DNA from: Novosphingobium endophyticum
Lineage (GTDB): Bacteria > Pseudomonadota > Alphaproteobacteria > Sphingomonadales > Sphingomonadaceae
Length of the DNA: 64,000 bases
Reading direction: 5' to 3'
Assembly: GCF_014640675.1 (NCBI RefSeq)
Contig: NZ_BMHK01000009.1
Coordinates: 79,056-143,055 of the forward strand
The notes beneath the pieces were generated by a model. That model made no database searches, was not told the origin of the DNA, and saw nothing but the letters and a program-made list of their open reading frames with translations. Each line of letters begins with the position of its first letter. Within the stretch, counting starts at the first letter, position 1. Positions 20,762-29,265 of the stretch are shown in pieces. The translations under genes were made by a program, and so were the position numbers.

Positions 20762-20795
20762 TCCCGCCCGGATCACATTGGAGATCCGGGCGGGA
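20762..20795. terminator. Perfect 13-bp inverted repeat between convergent genes
   Basis: TCCCGCCCGGATC and its exact complement enclose an 8-base loop, between the stops of the orphan kinase and the porin. There is no U-run on either side, so termination would be of the GC-hairpin-only kind. Confidence 0.5.
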
Positions 20796-20810
20796 ACGCG
20801 ATTCAGATCG

Positions 20811-21635
20811 TCAGAAGCCCGCGGAAAGCGAGAATACGACGGTCGACCCGGCGATCGACGAGCCATTCTTCGTCGAGGAGAAATTCGGCAGCAGGTATGC
20901 CGATTCCGACTTCGAGATATCGGTGTCGACATAGGCGACGCCCAGCGTCACCGGACCCAGCGCCAGGTCGGCACCGAGAAGCCAGTCGAGATACTTGCCC
21001 GTCGGCGCGATGCTCGTGCCGTTGGGGCCAAGGCCGGGATTGCCGTCCGAGTAGCCGAGGTGGCCCTTGACCGTCAGAGGCGTACCGGGAATCCCCGCGC
21101 TGGCATCGGTCCACAGGTAGAGATTGTCCTGCTTCTGGCCGTTGCTCTGAGGCGTGTTGGAAACATTGGCAAGCGCCTCCTGCTTGGGGGCGTAAGCCGC
21201 GCCGACAAGCACTTCAGCGGGGCCGAAGGTGCCCGAGAGCTTGACGTAGGGCTCGGCGAAGTCGGTGGTGTCCGCGCCGCCGGGATACATGTACCAGGTC
21301 AGACCGACATCGAGCGTAACGCCGCTCGCGATCTCGGTCGCGTAGCCGCCGTAGATGTCGAGCTCCATGTTCGAGCCGCCGAAGGTGCCCCATCCGGCAA
21401 GGTTCGACGCCCAGGTACCGACATAGATGCCGCTTTCATGGCTGACGGAAACGCCGCCCTGTACGGCCATTTCCTTGTCGGTCTGCGACACGCCGCGGAA
21501 GCGGTAGTCGGAGACGAGCGTCGCGCTGCCAGAAACGGTGATCTCACCGGGAATGTCCTGCGCCACTGCGGGGGTGGCGACGGCAAGGCATGCGGCGGCC
21601 AGACTGGCCGCGCCGGCTAGAAGACGAATTTTCAT
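20811..21635 (-). CDS. TorF family putative porin
   Basis: A 274-residue outer-membrane beta-barrel protein. The signal peptide ends near residue 25 (VATPAVAQD). The mature part starts with the family pattern ITVSGSATLVSDYRFRGVSQTDKEMAVQGGVSVSHESGIYVGTWASN, the hallmark of the TorF/TIGR02001 group, and ends in phenylalanine (VFSLSAGF) as outer-membrane proteins do. Substrate unknown. Monocistronic on the minus strand, with a terminator of the upstream SulP gene between them. Confidence 0.88.
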   Translation of the reverse strand: MKIRLLAGAASLAAACLAVATPAVAQDIPGEITVSGSATLVSDYRFRGVSQTDKEMAVQGGVSVSHESGIYVGTWASNLAGWGTFGGSNMELDIYGGYATEIASGVTLDVGLTWYMYPGGADTTDFAEPYVKLSGTFGPAEVLVGAAYAPKQEALANVSNTPQSNGQKQDNLYLWTDASAGIPGTPLTVKGHLGYSDGNPGLGPNGTSIAPTGKYLDWLLGADLALGPVTLGVAYVDTDISKSESAYLLPNFSSTKNGSSIAGSTVVFSLSAGF

Positions 21636-21819
21636 ATATGGAACACCCTCATGTTACTGTTTGTGTGTTCCTTCCTGCGGTCACCACGTCGAATGTCGCT
21701 GCATGGCGCATCCGTGTCGCAATGACCCGAGCAGATTATGCAGGCTGCTTGTCCCGAGATTTGCCTGTTTGTGACAAATCATTGCACAGGCAATCAGCGC
21801 GAGCCGCGCGTCAACAAAA

Positions 21820-21852
21820 CCGGGCGGACGCGCGGCTCGCGCATCCGCCCGG
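21820..21852 (-). terminator. Terminator of the carbonic anhydrase-SulP operon
   Basis: CCGGGCGGA and TCCGCCCGG enclose a second GC-rich stem; on the minus strand the hairpin is followed by TTTTGTTG, the expected U-rich tail for a gene ending at 21904. Confidence 0.8.
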
Positions 21853-21903
21853 AAGTTTACAGGGCAGAACGTGAGGGTGTCCTGCCCGCAGGTGACCGTT
21901 CGA

Positions 21904-23433
21904 TCAGGCCGTGAGCGGTAGCGGCCGAAGGATCGTTTCCGGACCGGTGACGCGGTCCTCGTGTCCGCGCTGGCGCCGACGGGACAGCCACTCGCGAACG
22001 GTTTCGGCGGTCGTGTGGTCCATGGCCCGCACGTTGCCGAGATCAAGGTGCACCGGGCGATCAGCGGGCAGCTTCTCAAGCACCGCATTGAGCCGCGTGA
22101 GGCCGATGAAGGTCGCGGCACCGTGCAGTTCCAGACGCGTCGCCGTTCCTTCGTCATGCTCGTGGACATTGAGACGCCAGTTGCGGGCGTGCGGCAGAAT
22201 CTCGACGAGCGAGAGCGCCAGGCCGACCAGAACGCCGGTGAGCAGATCGGTCGCGATCACCAGGACGAATGTCGTGGCCCAGATCGCAGCAGGCAGGTAT
22301 CCATGCGCCTCGAGCAGATGACGTACATGCTTGAGGCTGACCAGGCGCCATCCGGTCACCACCAACACGCCGCCCAGCGCCGCCATCGGCACTTCCGCCA
22401 GCAGCCATGGCAATAGAGCGACGAAGCCCAGAATCCACGCGCCATGCAGGATCGTCGAAAGACGCGTCTTGGCGCCGGCCTGAACATTGGCCGAGCTGCG
22501 CACGATCACGCCGGTCATCGGCAACGCGCCAAACAGGCCGCACAGGAAATTGCCGATGCCCTGCGCACGCAGTTCCTTGTTGTACTCAGTCCGCACGCCG
22601 TCGTGCATCCGGTCTACCGCGGCGGCCGAAAGCAGTGTCTCGGCACTGGCGATGAAAGCGATGGCGACGGCGGCCATGATCAGCGCGGGGCTGGCCAGCG
22701 GCGCGAACCACCCGACGCTGGTGGGAAGCACGAAGGCCGCGCTTATTGAGGCGGGTACGTCGATGCGGGCAACGCCGAGGCTCAGGGACCAGGCGATCAT
22801 CGTCGCCGCGACAACCCCCAGCAGTGCTCCCGGAACGAGCGCCATCGACTTCGGGCGGAGCTTTTCCCAGCCCAGCATGACGGCGATGGTCAGGACGCCC
22901 AGCGCCAGCGCCAGTTCAGTGCCCGACAGATCGAAGGGATCGAGGCCGATAAAGCGCGCGGGCATCATCGCAATGTTCTCGAGCCCGCTGGAAAGCGGCT
23001 TCTCGTCGAACAGGATGTGGAACTGTCCGATGACGATCAACGCGCCGATGCCGGCGAGCATGCCATGGACCACTGCCGGGCTGATCGCACGAAACAGGCC
23101 GCCGAGTTTCAGCGCACCCGCGGCGAGCTGCAGCACCCCCGCCAGCAGCAGCACCGGCCCGAGCACCTCCAGACCGTGCTCGCGGACAAATTCGAAGACG
23201 ATGACGGCCAGGCCCGCTGCCGGGCCGCTGACCTGCAGCGGCGATCCCGCGAAGAGTCCGACGACAAGCCCGCCGATGATGCCGGTGACCAGCCCCCTCT
23301 CCGGCGGCACGCCCGACGCGATGGCAATGCCCATGCACAGGGGCATTGCCACCAGGAACACGACTATCGAAGCGGTGAAATCGCGCGTGAAGTGGGCGAA
23401 GGGACCTGTAGGCTCGGAAGAGATCGCACTCAT
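21904..23433 (-). CDS. SulP family anion transporter with STAS domain
   Basis: A 509-residue SLC26/SulP transporter. The N-terminal two thirds hold about 10-12 membrane segments with the family motif GLVTGIIGGLVVGLFAGSPLQVSGPAAG near residues 46-75; a cytoplasmic STAS domain spans about 415-500 (HLDLGNVRAMDHTTAETVREWL). The ATG overlaps the stop of a beta-carbonic anhydrase gene by four bases. That pairing points to bicarbonate rather than sulfate as substrate; this is inference from context. The operon ends in a clear terminator. Confidence 0.9.
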   Translation of the reverse strand: MSAISSEPTGPFAHFTRDFTASIVVFLVAMPLCMGIAIASGVPPERGLVTGIIGGLVVGLFAGSPLQVSGPAAGLAVIVFEFVREHGLEVLGPVLLLAGVLQLAAGALKLGGLFRAISPAVVHGMLAGIGALIVIGQFHILFDEKPLSSGLENIAMMPARFIGLDPFDLSGTELALALGVLTIAVMLGWEKLRPKSMALVPGALLGVVAATMIAWSLSLGVARIDVPASISAAFVLPTSVGWFAPLASPALIMAAVAIAFIASAETLLSAAAVDRMHDGVRTEYNKELRAQGIGNFLCGLFGALPMTGVIVRSSANVQAGAKTRLSTILHGAWILGFVALLPWLLAEVPMAALGGVLVVTGWRLVSLKHVRHLLEAHGYLPAAIWATTFVLVIATDLLTGVLVGLALSLVEILPHARNWRLNVHEHDEGTATRLELHGAATFIGLTRLNAVLEKLPADRPVHLDLGNVRAMDHTTAETVREWLSRRRQRGHEDRVTGPETILRPLPLTA

Positions 23434-24119
23434 TCCGCAGCCTCCGCGATCTGGGTGGCGATGCGCGCCCGTGCGGCATGCGCGACGGGCAGCGGGCTGT
23501 CCTCGCGCAGCGGCACGAACTGTCCGGTATTGCCATCGAGACCCAGCACTTGCCCCGCGTGGATGTCCACGAACCAGCCGTGCAGTGCCATTTCGCCGCG
23601 TGCCATCGCTGCCGCCACCGAAGTGTGCGTCCGCAAGTGAGCGATCTGCGCGATTACGTTTTCGAGGCTCACCGCGCGGACGCGTTCATGGTCCTCGAGA
23701 TGGGGCTGGCAGGTGCTGACGATGTGCTCTGCCGCCGAACCGTGGCGCAGCCACGCCGCGACGTTGGGCATTTTTTCGAGGCCAACGGGATTGCTCAGCG
23801 CCTTCATCGCGCCGCAATCGGAATGGCCGCAGATAATGATGTCGCGCACGCCCAGTGCCATCACGGCATATTCAACGGTGGATGATACGCCGCCGTTCAT
23901 CGTCGCAAACGGCGGGACCATGTTGCCGGCATTGCGGCAGACGAACAGGTCACCGGGCTGAGCCTGCATGATCTGTTCGGGCACGATGCGCGAATCCGCG
24001 CAGGAAATCATCAGCGCCTTGGGCGCCTGTCCGTGAGTAGCCAGCTTGCCGAAGAGCTCGCTGCTTGCCGGGAAGATCGTCTTCTCGAAACTGAAAACGC
24101 GACCAATCAATTCGTTCAC
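23430..24119 (-). CDS. can: Beta-class carbonic anhydrase
   Basis: A 229-residue zinc enzyme that interconverts carbon dioxide and bicarbonate. Zinc ligands are in MISCADSRIVPEQI (Cys, Asp, Arg dyad near residue 40) and IIICGHSDCGAMKAL (His and Cys near 100). The GTG at 24119 is preferred because an AAAGG site lies 8 bases upstream; an in-frame GTG at 24128 would sit directly on that site. It is translationally coupled to the SulP transporter, suggesting a bicarbonate uptake/supply module. Confidence 0.92.
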   Translation of the reverse strand: MNELIGRVFSFEKTIFPASSELFGKLATHGQAPKALMISCADSRIVPEQIMQAQPGDLFVCRNAGNMVPPFATMNGGVSSTVEYAVMALGVRDIIICGHSDCGAMKALSNPVGLEKMPNVAAWLRHGSAAEHIVSTCQPHLEDHERVRAVSLENVIAQIAHLRTHTSVAAAMARGEMALHGWFVDIHAGQVLGLDGNTGQFVPLREDSPLPVAHAARARIATQIAEAAE

Positions 24120-24250
24120 GTTCGTCACCTTTCTCTGGAGGATGTTCTCCCGCAGCGTTTGACCGCAGGGATGTCTCCACGAGCTAGACGACGGACTTGT
24201 CTACCAAACTTCACGAATGTTACGAAGTTTTGCCGCAGTGCAGCAGAGGA

Positions 24251-25576
24251 CTATTTCGTCTCGAGCGGAAGCCTGATCGTCGCGCGCAGGCCGCCCTCCG
24301 GCCGGTTGCGCAAATCCAGTGTGCCATTCTCCATGCGCACCGCCTTCTGGACGATCGGCAGGCCTAGCCCCATGCCGGCGGTATCGCGCGACCGAGCCGT
24401 GTCGAGCCGCACGAAAGGTTGCAGGGCGTCGGCAATGCGCTCCTCGGCAATACCCGGCCCGTCATCCTCAATAACGATTTCCGCGCCATCACCGTCGCGA
24501 CGCACGCTTACGCGCGCGTTGCCGCCGTAATGGATGGCGTTCTCGATGAGGTTGGACAGCGCCCGCCGAATCGCCACCGGCCTTGCACACACCACGACGC
24601 TGGACGCTCCCTCGTAGGTCGCATCGGCGCCGCGGTCTGCGGCTGTATCGACCAGGGTTTCCGCCATTACGGCGATGTCGATCCGTTCGGCCGGAATGGC
24701 CTCGCCGCCGTTGTCGACGTAGGCCTGGATCGACTCGATCAGCAGCCGCATTTCCTCGATGTCCCGCGAAATTCCCTCGCGTATTTCGGATTCGACCTCG
24801 CCTTCGTCGAGCCGCAGCCGCATTCGGGCGAGCGGAGTCTTGAGGTCGTGCCCGATAGCCAGCATTGTTTGAGTACGTTCGACCAGGGACTGGTGAATAC
24901 GTTCTTGCATGTCATTCAGAGCGCGGATCAACTGCCGCAGTTCGTCGGGGCCGCCTTCCGGTACCGGCCGAGGCGGCCCCGAGCCGAGATGCCGCGTGGC
25001 CCCGATTACCGCGCGCAGCGGCTTGAGCGTCGCGCGCAGCAATACCCATGCCAGCGCCACAAGCAGCAGTGTGGGAAAGACAAGGCTTACCACCCGGCCC
25101 GCCGTCAGCTTCCATGCGGCGTTGGCATGCGTATGAAATTTCAGCACGCTGCGGTCGGGAAGCTGGAGCGATCCACCGATGTTGCCCTTGCCCGGCAATT
25201 CCTCGAGGTGCAGTTCCAGGTCGGCAAGCGCGAGGTCCGGTTCGATTTCAATGATCTGGGCGCGCAGGTTGGCCAGGCCAAGCGATCCGCGATTTCGATT
25301 CGTGGGCGGTAGCCACTTCAGCGAAAAACGCTTCGTGCCGAGCGCGGCGGCGACTTGTGCGCGTGAATCGGGCGGCGCCTGCGCCACCGCCCGCGAGGCG
25401 AGTACGAGATTCTCGGCAATGCGCTCAGCGTCGTCCCGACGCAGCTCGAACGAATTGGCGCGTTCGAACAGAACCGCGTTGGCAATGATCTCCACGAGCA
25501 CGACCAGCAACAGAATGGCCAGCAACCGCTCGGGAAGGCCCATCCGTCTGAACAGTCGCAAACCTAGCGCGAGCAT
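24251..25576 (-). CDS. Sensor histidine kinase of a two-component pair
   Basis: A 441-residue kinase with membrane segments at about 15-37 and 163-185, a periplasmic sensor between them, HAMP (LKPLRAVIGATRHLG), HisKA with histidine in AIGHDLKTPLARM near 243, and HATPase boxes IENAIHYGG, EDDGPGIAEE and GMGLGLPIV. The ATG overlaps the regulator's stop by one base (TGATG). The layout and periplasmic domain resemble the orphan kinase at 19435-20727. The signal is unknown; the regulator belongs to the OmpR class. Confidence 0.93.
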   Translation of the reverse strand: MLALGLRLFRRMGLPERLLAILLLVVLVEIIANAVLFERANSFELRRDDAERIAENLVLASRAVAQAPPDSRAQVAAALGTKRFSLKWLPPTNRNRGSLGLANLRAQIIEIEPDLALADLELHLEELPGKGNIGGSLQLPDRSVLKFHTHANAAWKLTAGRVVSLVFPTLLLVALAWVLLRATLKPLRAVIGATRHLGSGPPRPVPEGGPDELRQLIRALNDMQERIHQSLVERTQTMLAIGHDLKTPLARMRLRLDEGEVESEIREGISRDIEEMRLLIESIQAYVDNGGEAIPAERIDIAVMAETLVDTAADRGADATYEGASSVVVCARPVAIRRALSNLIENAIHYGGNARVSVRRDGDGAEIVIEDDGPGIAEERIADALQPFVRLDTARSRDTAGMGLGLPIVQKAVRMENGTLDLRNRPEGGLRATIRLPLETK

Positions 25577-26340
25577 CAGGCGCGGGACACTTCCACCCTG
25601 AACATGTAACCTACGCCGCGGACCGTGACGATCGGCGGTTCGCTACCGCTAGCCTGCAGCTTGCGCCGCAGACGACTGACGAGGACATCGATGCTGCGGT
25701 CTGAACTATCGCCGATGCGTGAACGCGACAGCTCCATAAGGCGCTCCCGCCCCAGGACCCGCTGCGGATGGCTTAGAAACGTGGACAGCAGGTCGAACTC
25801 TGCCCCCGTCAGGTCGACGATGGCCCCGCTCGGCGCACGAAGTTCGCGCCGGGTCAGCGAGACCTGCCAGCCATCGAAACAGAGCACTTCGGGCACGTGG
25901 CCGTCGGCGATGCCTTCCGCCGCCCCCTCGAATCCACCCCGGCGCAACACAGCGCTGACCCGCGCCGCCAGTTCGCGAGTACTGAAGGGCTTGGCGACAT
26001 AATCGTCTGCCCCAAGCTCAAGGCCGAGAACCCGATCCTCCTCACTGCCGCGGGCGCTGATGAAGATGATGGGAATATTGCTTTCACGGCGAAGCCGGCG
26101 AAACAGGTCAAAACCGCTGGCACCGGGCAGCATGATGTCGAGAATGATAAGGTGGACGACGCTTGTGCGCAAACTCACCCACATCTCGGCACCAGTCGCC
26201 GCGGTCAGCACGTTGAACCCGTTCTGACGCAGCGCCCGCGCCGTAAGCGTACGCAGGGCACCGTCGTCCTCGACGAGAAGAATGGTTGGGGCTGCAAGTG
26301 TCATATTGTCGGAGGACTTTAATCTCGGAGCGATGGTCAT
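25576..26340 (-). CDS. OmpR-family response regulator
   Basis: A 254-residue regulator with an N-terminal receiver (ILLVEDDGALR; phosphorylated Asp in LIILDIMLPGASG near residue 68; Lys in DDYVAKPFS near 117) and a C-terminal winged helix (about 155-250, DLTGAEFDLLSTFLSHPQRVLGRERLMELSR). The frame is open to 26376 and an inner ATG lies at 26304; no start has a strong ribosome-binding site, so the N-terminus is uncertain. It is transcribed with the kinase that follows. Confidence 0.92.
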   Translation of the reverse strand: MTIAPRLKSSDNMTLAAPTILLVEDDGALRTLTARALRQNGFNVLTAATGAEMWVSLRTSVVHLIILDIMLPGASGFDLFRRLRRESNIPIIFISARGSEEDRVLGLELGADDYVAKPFSTRELAARVSAVLRRGGFEGAAEGIADGHVPEVLCFDGWQVSLTRRELRAPSGAIVDLTGAEFDLLSTFLSHPQRVLGRERLMELSRSRIGDSSDRSIDVLVSRLRRKLQASGSEPPIVTVRGVGYMFRVEVSRA

Positions 26341-26437
26341 CGTCTCGTGCATGCCTTCCCGTATATCTTCCCGCATATAGAGCTGCCAGCGCGGTTAAAC
26401 AAACCGCACTGGCCGGAAAGACCAGTCGTTTTAGCGA

Positions 26438-27079
26438 TCAGTTGACCGGCGTCAGATGCTGGTGGCGCACTCTTGTCACCGCCTCGACCAGCCCGGACGC
26501 CTCGGCAGGTGCCAACCCGCCGGCAATGGTGGCGCCACGCGCGTCCGTGAAACGCAGCCGCCACGCAGCACGGTGACCCGGACTGTAAGCGTCCGCAATC
26601 TCTTGGACCACGCTGCCAGGGAGTTCGAAGACGAGACGAGCATATTGGTTGCAGGCAGTGTGGATCGCGTCGACTGAAGGGCAATCAGCAGACCAGCGTT
26701 TCATGACCAGCACGTCGGCCTTCTGTGGCCGACCGCCGACACGGTAGCTCACTTCGGTCATGTCACGCATGACCCTGCCAGACACGAGTTCGTGCCAGAC
26801 CTGCCACTGTACGGCGCCGGAGCCACGATCCACCAAAGCACGCAGGTGAACATCATTTGCATGGGCGCCATCGATTGAGCGTCCCCGCGCCCATGCCCCC
26901 CGCGTCGAGACCAGGATGTACGGCTCTAGTGGGTCATCCGTGACTTCGATCCGTCGTGAGACTTCTTCCGGCGTCAGCCGCGCCAATCCTTTGGGGAGCT
27001 TGTCGTAGGCGGCACCGGCCGTGCCGCACATCAGTGCGGCGCCGACCAGTGCAAGTAGTGTAGTTCGGATCCCATTCAT
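26438..27079 (-). CDS. Exported protein of unknown function
   Basis: A 213-residue protein with a signal peptide (LLALVGAALMCGTAGAA, cut near residue 23). The mature part is a mixed alpha/beta domain: LTPEEVSRRIEVTDDPLEPYILVSTRGAW near the start, VQWQVWHELVSG in the middle, two cysteines in SADCPSVDAIHTACNQYARL that could form a disulfide, and a conserved-looking RLRFTDARGATIAGGLAPAEASGLVEAV end. No family is recognised. Its ATG overlaps the stop of the upstream small exported protein, so they act as a pair. Confidence 0.72.
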   Translation of the reverse strand: MNGIRTTLLALVGAALMCGTAGAAYDKLPKGLARLTPEEVSRRIEVTDDPLEPYILVSTRGAWARGRSIDGAHANDVHLRALVDRGSGAVQWQVWHELVSGRVMRDMTEVSYRVGGRPQKADVLVMKRWSADCPSVDAIHTACNQYARLVFELPGSVVQEIADAYSPGHRAAWRLRFTDARGATIAGGLAPAEASGLVEAVTRVRHQHLTPVN

Positions 27080-27384
27080 CGGGCGTGAACCTCGTGCGCT
27101 TCTTCCAGCGCGAATTTGGACTGCATCGCCTCGATACGCGCGCTGGTCTGGCGATGACGGCAGGTGGGGTTCCTGGTTGGATGCGGATGGCAGGCCGTGG
27201 CGGCCCGATCGTCAGCGCCGGCACCAGATCCACTCTGCCCCTTTGCCCCGGCCACGCCCTTGGCCCTGAGGATAGGCCGGTCGGAATAAGCTGCGTCAGG
27301 CGCGGCACAGGAAATTGCCGCAGGCGAACACGCAGCGACCGGCCCCGTCAGAGTCGAGATCGCGAAAAGGACGGCGGATATCAT
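27076..27384 (-). CDS. Small exported, cysteine- and histidine-containing protein
   Basis: A 102-residue protein with a short signal sequence (MISAVLFAISTLTGPVAAC, perhaps a lipoprotein with Cys19) followed by a low-complexity Ala/Gly/Ser region, then a CHPHPTRNPTCRHRQ stretch and a helical tail. The last codon overlaps the next start (ATGA). No family recognised. The low-complexity body makes the coding call less certain than for its partner. Confidence 0.5.
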   Translation of the reverse strand: MISAVLFAISTLTGPVAACSPAAISCAAPDAAYSDRPILRAKGVAGAKGQSGSGAGADDRAATACHPHPTRNPTCRHRQTSARIEAMQSKFALEEAHEVHAR

Positions 27385-27702
27385 TGTTCACTCCAATCTG
27401 AAATTTGGTGCGTCCAGCACTTGGAGCCTGTTCGTGTCCTCGTTCCTTCCCGTCCGTTACGAATTGTTTCCGGCCGAGCAAAAATGCCATTCCCGTTATC
27501 CTCGCCGACCGGAAATCGAGCGTCGGTGTCCCTGCCGGCATCACCGGCACCCCGGCCTGCGGCCGGCACCCCGGCCTGCGGCTCAGAACGGCATCGCGGT
27601 CACGGCCGCTTTTCCATCGCCCCTCATTTCAGGCGCGTGGGTGAGGCTCTCGCAAATTGTGCAAGACATTCCTCACACGACCAGGCGCCGGACTATAATG
27701 CG
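27385..27702. other. 318-bp gap with a tandem 19-bp repeat
   Basis: Non-coding region between the exported pair and the efflux operon, both read on the minus strand. It holds a perfect tandem duplication of CCGGCACCCCGGCCTGCGG at 27544-27562 and 27563-27581, and presumably the promoter of the exported pair. Frames through it lack start signals and family matches. Confidence 0.5.
27544..27581. repeat. Tandem direct repeat, two perfect 19-bp units
   Basis: Two adjacent identical copies of CCGGCACCCCGGCCTGCGG with no spacer. The local GC is extreme; replication slippage is the simplest origin. Confidence 0.9.
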
Positions 27703-29265
27703 TCAATGCCCGGCCTCCGGCTTGGCGTCACCACGCGGGCGCGGTGCGATCCATATCGCCGAGGCCGCCGCGACCAGGACAAGCGCCGCGATCGCGAAGA
27801 GGTGCGTGGTGCCGAGCGCCGAGCCCTGCTCCGCGACGAGTTGAGCGATGACGCCTCTGGCCTGATCCGCTGAAAGGCCCTGCTCCTGCAGCGCCTGCGT
27901 GACCCGGTCCGCGTCGTTGAGCGAGGCGGCCAGTTCCGCGCCCTGGCCGGTCGACATGTTGCTCCAGGCAGTGGTGACCACCGCCGTCGCGATGGCGCCG
28001 GCAAGCGTCCTGCCAAAATTGGCGATGCCTGCCGCTGACGCGGTTTCCTCCGGTGTCACCGCGTTGAGGCTGATCGTCGTGAGCGGGACCATGAACAGCG
28101 CCACGCCCGCACCCTGCAGCAGTTGCGGCATCGCAATCATCCAGAAGGTCGAATCGCTCGACCACCAACTGCGCAGGAAGGAACACGCGCCGAGCCAAGA
28201 GACACCGACAAAGACCAGCAGGCGCGGATCGAACTTCTGCATCAGCCGGGGGACGACCGGCGAAACCGCGACGGCCAGGACGCCGGCAAAGGCCATGGCA
28301 TAGCCCGCCTGTGTGGCCGTGTATCCCATCGACGTCTGCAGCCACTGCGGAATGATCACCACCGAGGAAAAGTACGTTCCGAAGGCCAGGATGAGCGAGA
28401 GCGTCGAAGCGGAAAAACCGGCGTGCCGGAAAACCTTGAGGTCGACGATGGGGTGCTTCTCGGTCAGCTCCCATATGACGAACGCCGCGAAGAAGACCGC
28501 CGCGATACAGGCCAGCGCGACGATCTTTTCGGAGCTGAACCAATCTTCCTCGCGGCCAAGGTCGATCATCATCTGAAGCGCGCCGACCCAGATCACCAGC
28601 AGCACCAGACCGATCCCGTCGATCGGCAGTTTCCTGGTAGGCGTTTCGGCCCCGCGCAGGAGCGCGAGTACGCCAAAGAGGAGCAGGATGACGATCGGCA
28701 CGTTGATGAAGAATATCCAGTGCCATGACCAGTTGTCGCTGATCCAGCCGCCCGCGATCGGGCCGATGATCGGCGCCGTGACCACGGTCATGGCCCATAG
28801 CGCCATGGCCTTGGCATGTAATTCGCGCGGAAATATCCGCAGCAGAAGGGTTTGCGTCAGCGGCATCAGCGGGCCGCCGCAAAAGCCCTGCCCGATCCGG
28901 AACAGGACGAGCGCGCCAAGCGTGTCCGCCATGCCGCAAAGTGCCGAGAACAGGCCAAACCCCGCGAGCGAGACGGTGAACACCCGCAAGGTTCCGAAAC
29001 GCCCCGAGAGCCAGCCGGTGAGCGGCACGCAGATCGCCTCCGCCACCGCGTAGGAGGTAATGACCCAGGTTCCGCTCGAGACCGATACCGCCAGCCCGCC
29101 GGCGATGTGCGGCACCGACACGTTGGCGATGGTGAGATCGAGCACGACGATGAAGTTAGCCAACGCGAGCACGACGCCCGCCAGAACCAGCCGCACGCCC
29201 CTGATCGGACGGCCTTCGTCGCCGCGCATTTCCGCTGCCGCCGAAACGGTCGCCGCACCTGCCAT
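27703..29265 (-). CDS. EmrB/QacA-type (DHA2) multidrug MFS transporter
   Basis: A 520-residue drug:proton antiporter with 14 membrane segments. The DHA2 signatures are visible: FIVVLDLTIANVSVPHIAGGL near residue 38, the GRFGTLRVFTVSL loop after segment 2, and motif C GPIAGGWISDNWSWHWIFFINVP near 170. It is the last gene of a three-gene tripartite efflux operon (outer-membrane factor, EmrA-like adaptor, EmrB-like pump) and its ATG overlaps the adaptor's stop by one base. Confidence 0.93.
   Translation of the reverse strand: MAGAATVSAAAEMRGDEGRPIRGVRLVLAGVVLALANFIVVLDLTIANVSVPHIAGGLAVSVSSGTWVITSYAVAEAICVPLTGWLSGRFGTLRVFTVSLAGFGLFSALCGMADTLGALVLFRIGQGFCGGPLMPLTQTLLLRIFPRELHAKAMALWAMTVVTAPIIGPIAGGWISDNWSWHWIFFINVPIVILLLFGVLALLRGAETPTRKLPIDGIGLVLLVIWVGALQMMIDLGREEDWFSSEKIVALACIAAVFFAAFVIWELTEKHPIVDLKVFRHAGFSASTLSLILAFGTYFSSVVIIPQWLQTSMGYTATQAGYAMAFAGVLAVAVSPVVPRLMQKFDPRLLVFVGVSWLGACSFLRSWWSSDSTFWMIAMPQLLQGAGVALFMVPLTTISLNAVTPEETASAAGIANFGRTLAGAIATAVVTTAWSNMSTGQGAELAASLNDADRVTQALQEQGLSADQARGVIAQLVAEQGSALGTTHLFAIAALVLVAAASAIWIAPRPRGDAKPEAGH

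Noticed and set aside
20762..20795. Perfect 13-bp inverted repeat considered as an operator
   Set aside because: It lies between two convergent gene ends, where a terminator is more likely.
22487..23719. 410-residue open frame on the plus strand across sulP and can
   Set aside because: Runs antisense through two well-supported genes and has Ser/Pro/Thr-rich shadow composition.
27544..27581. Tandem 19-bp repeat considered as a CRISPR remnant or regulator array
   Set aside because: Only two adjacent units with no spacer; slippage is the simplest explanation.
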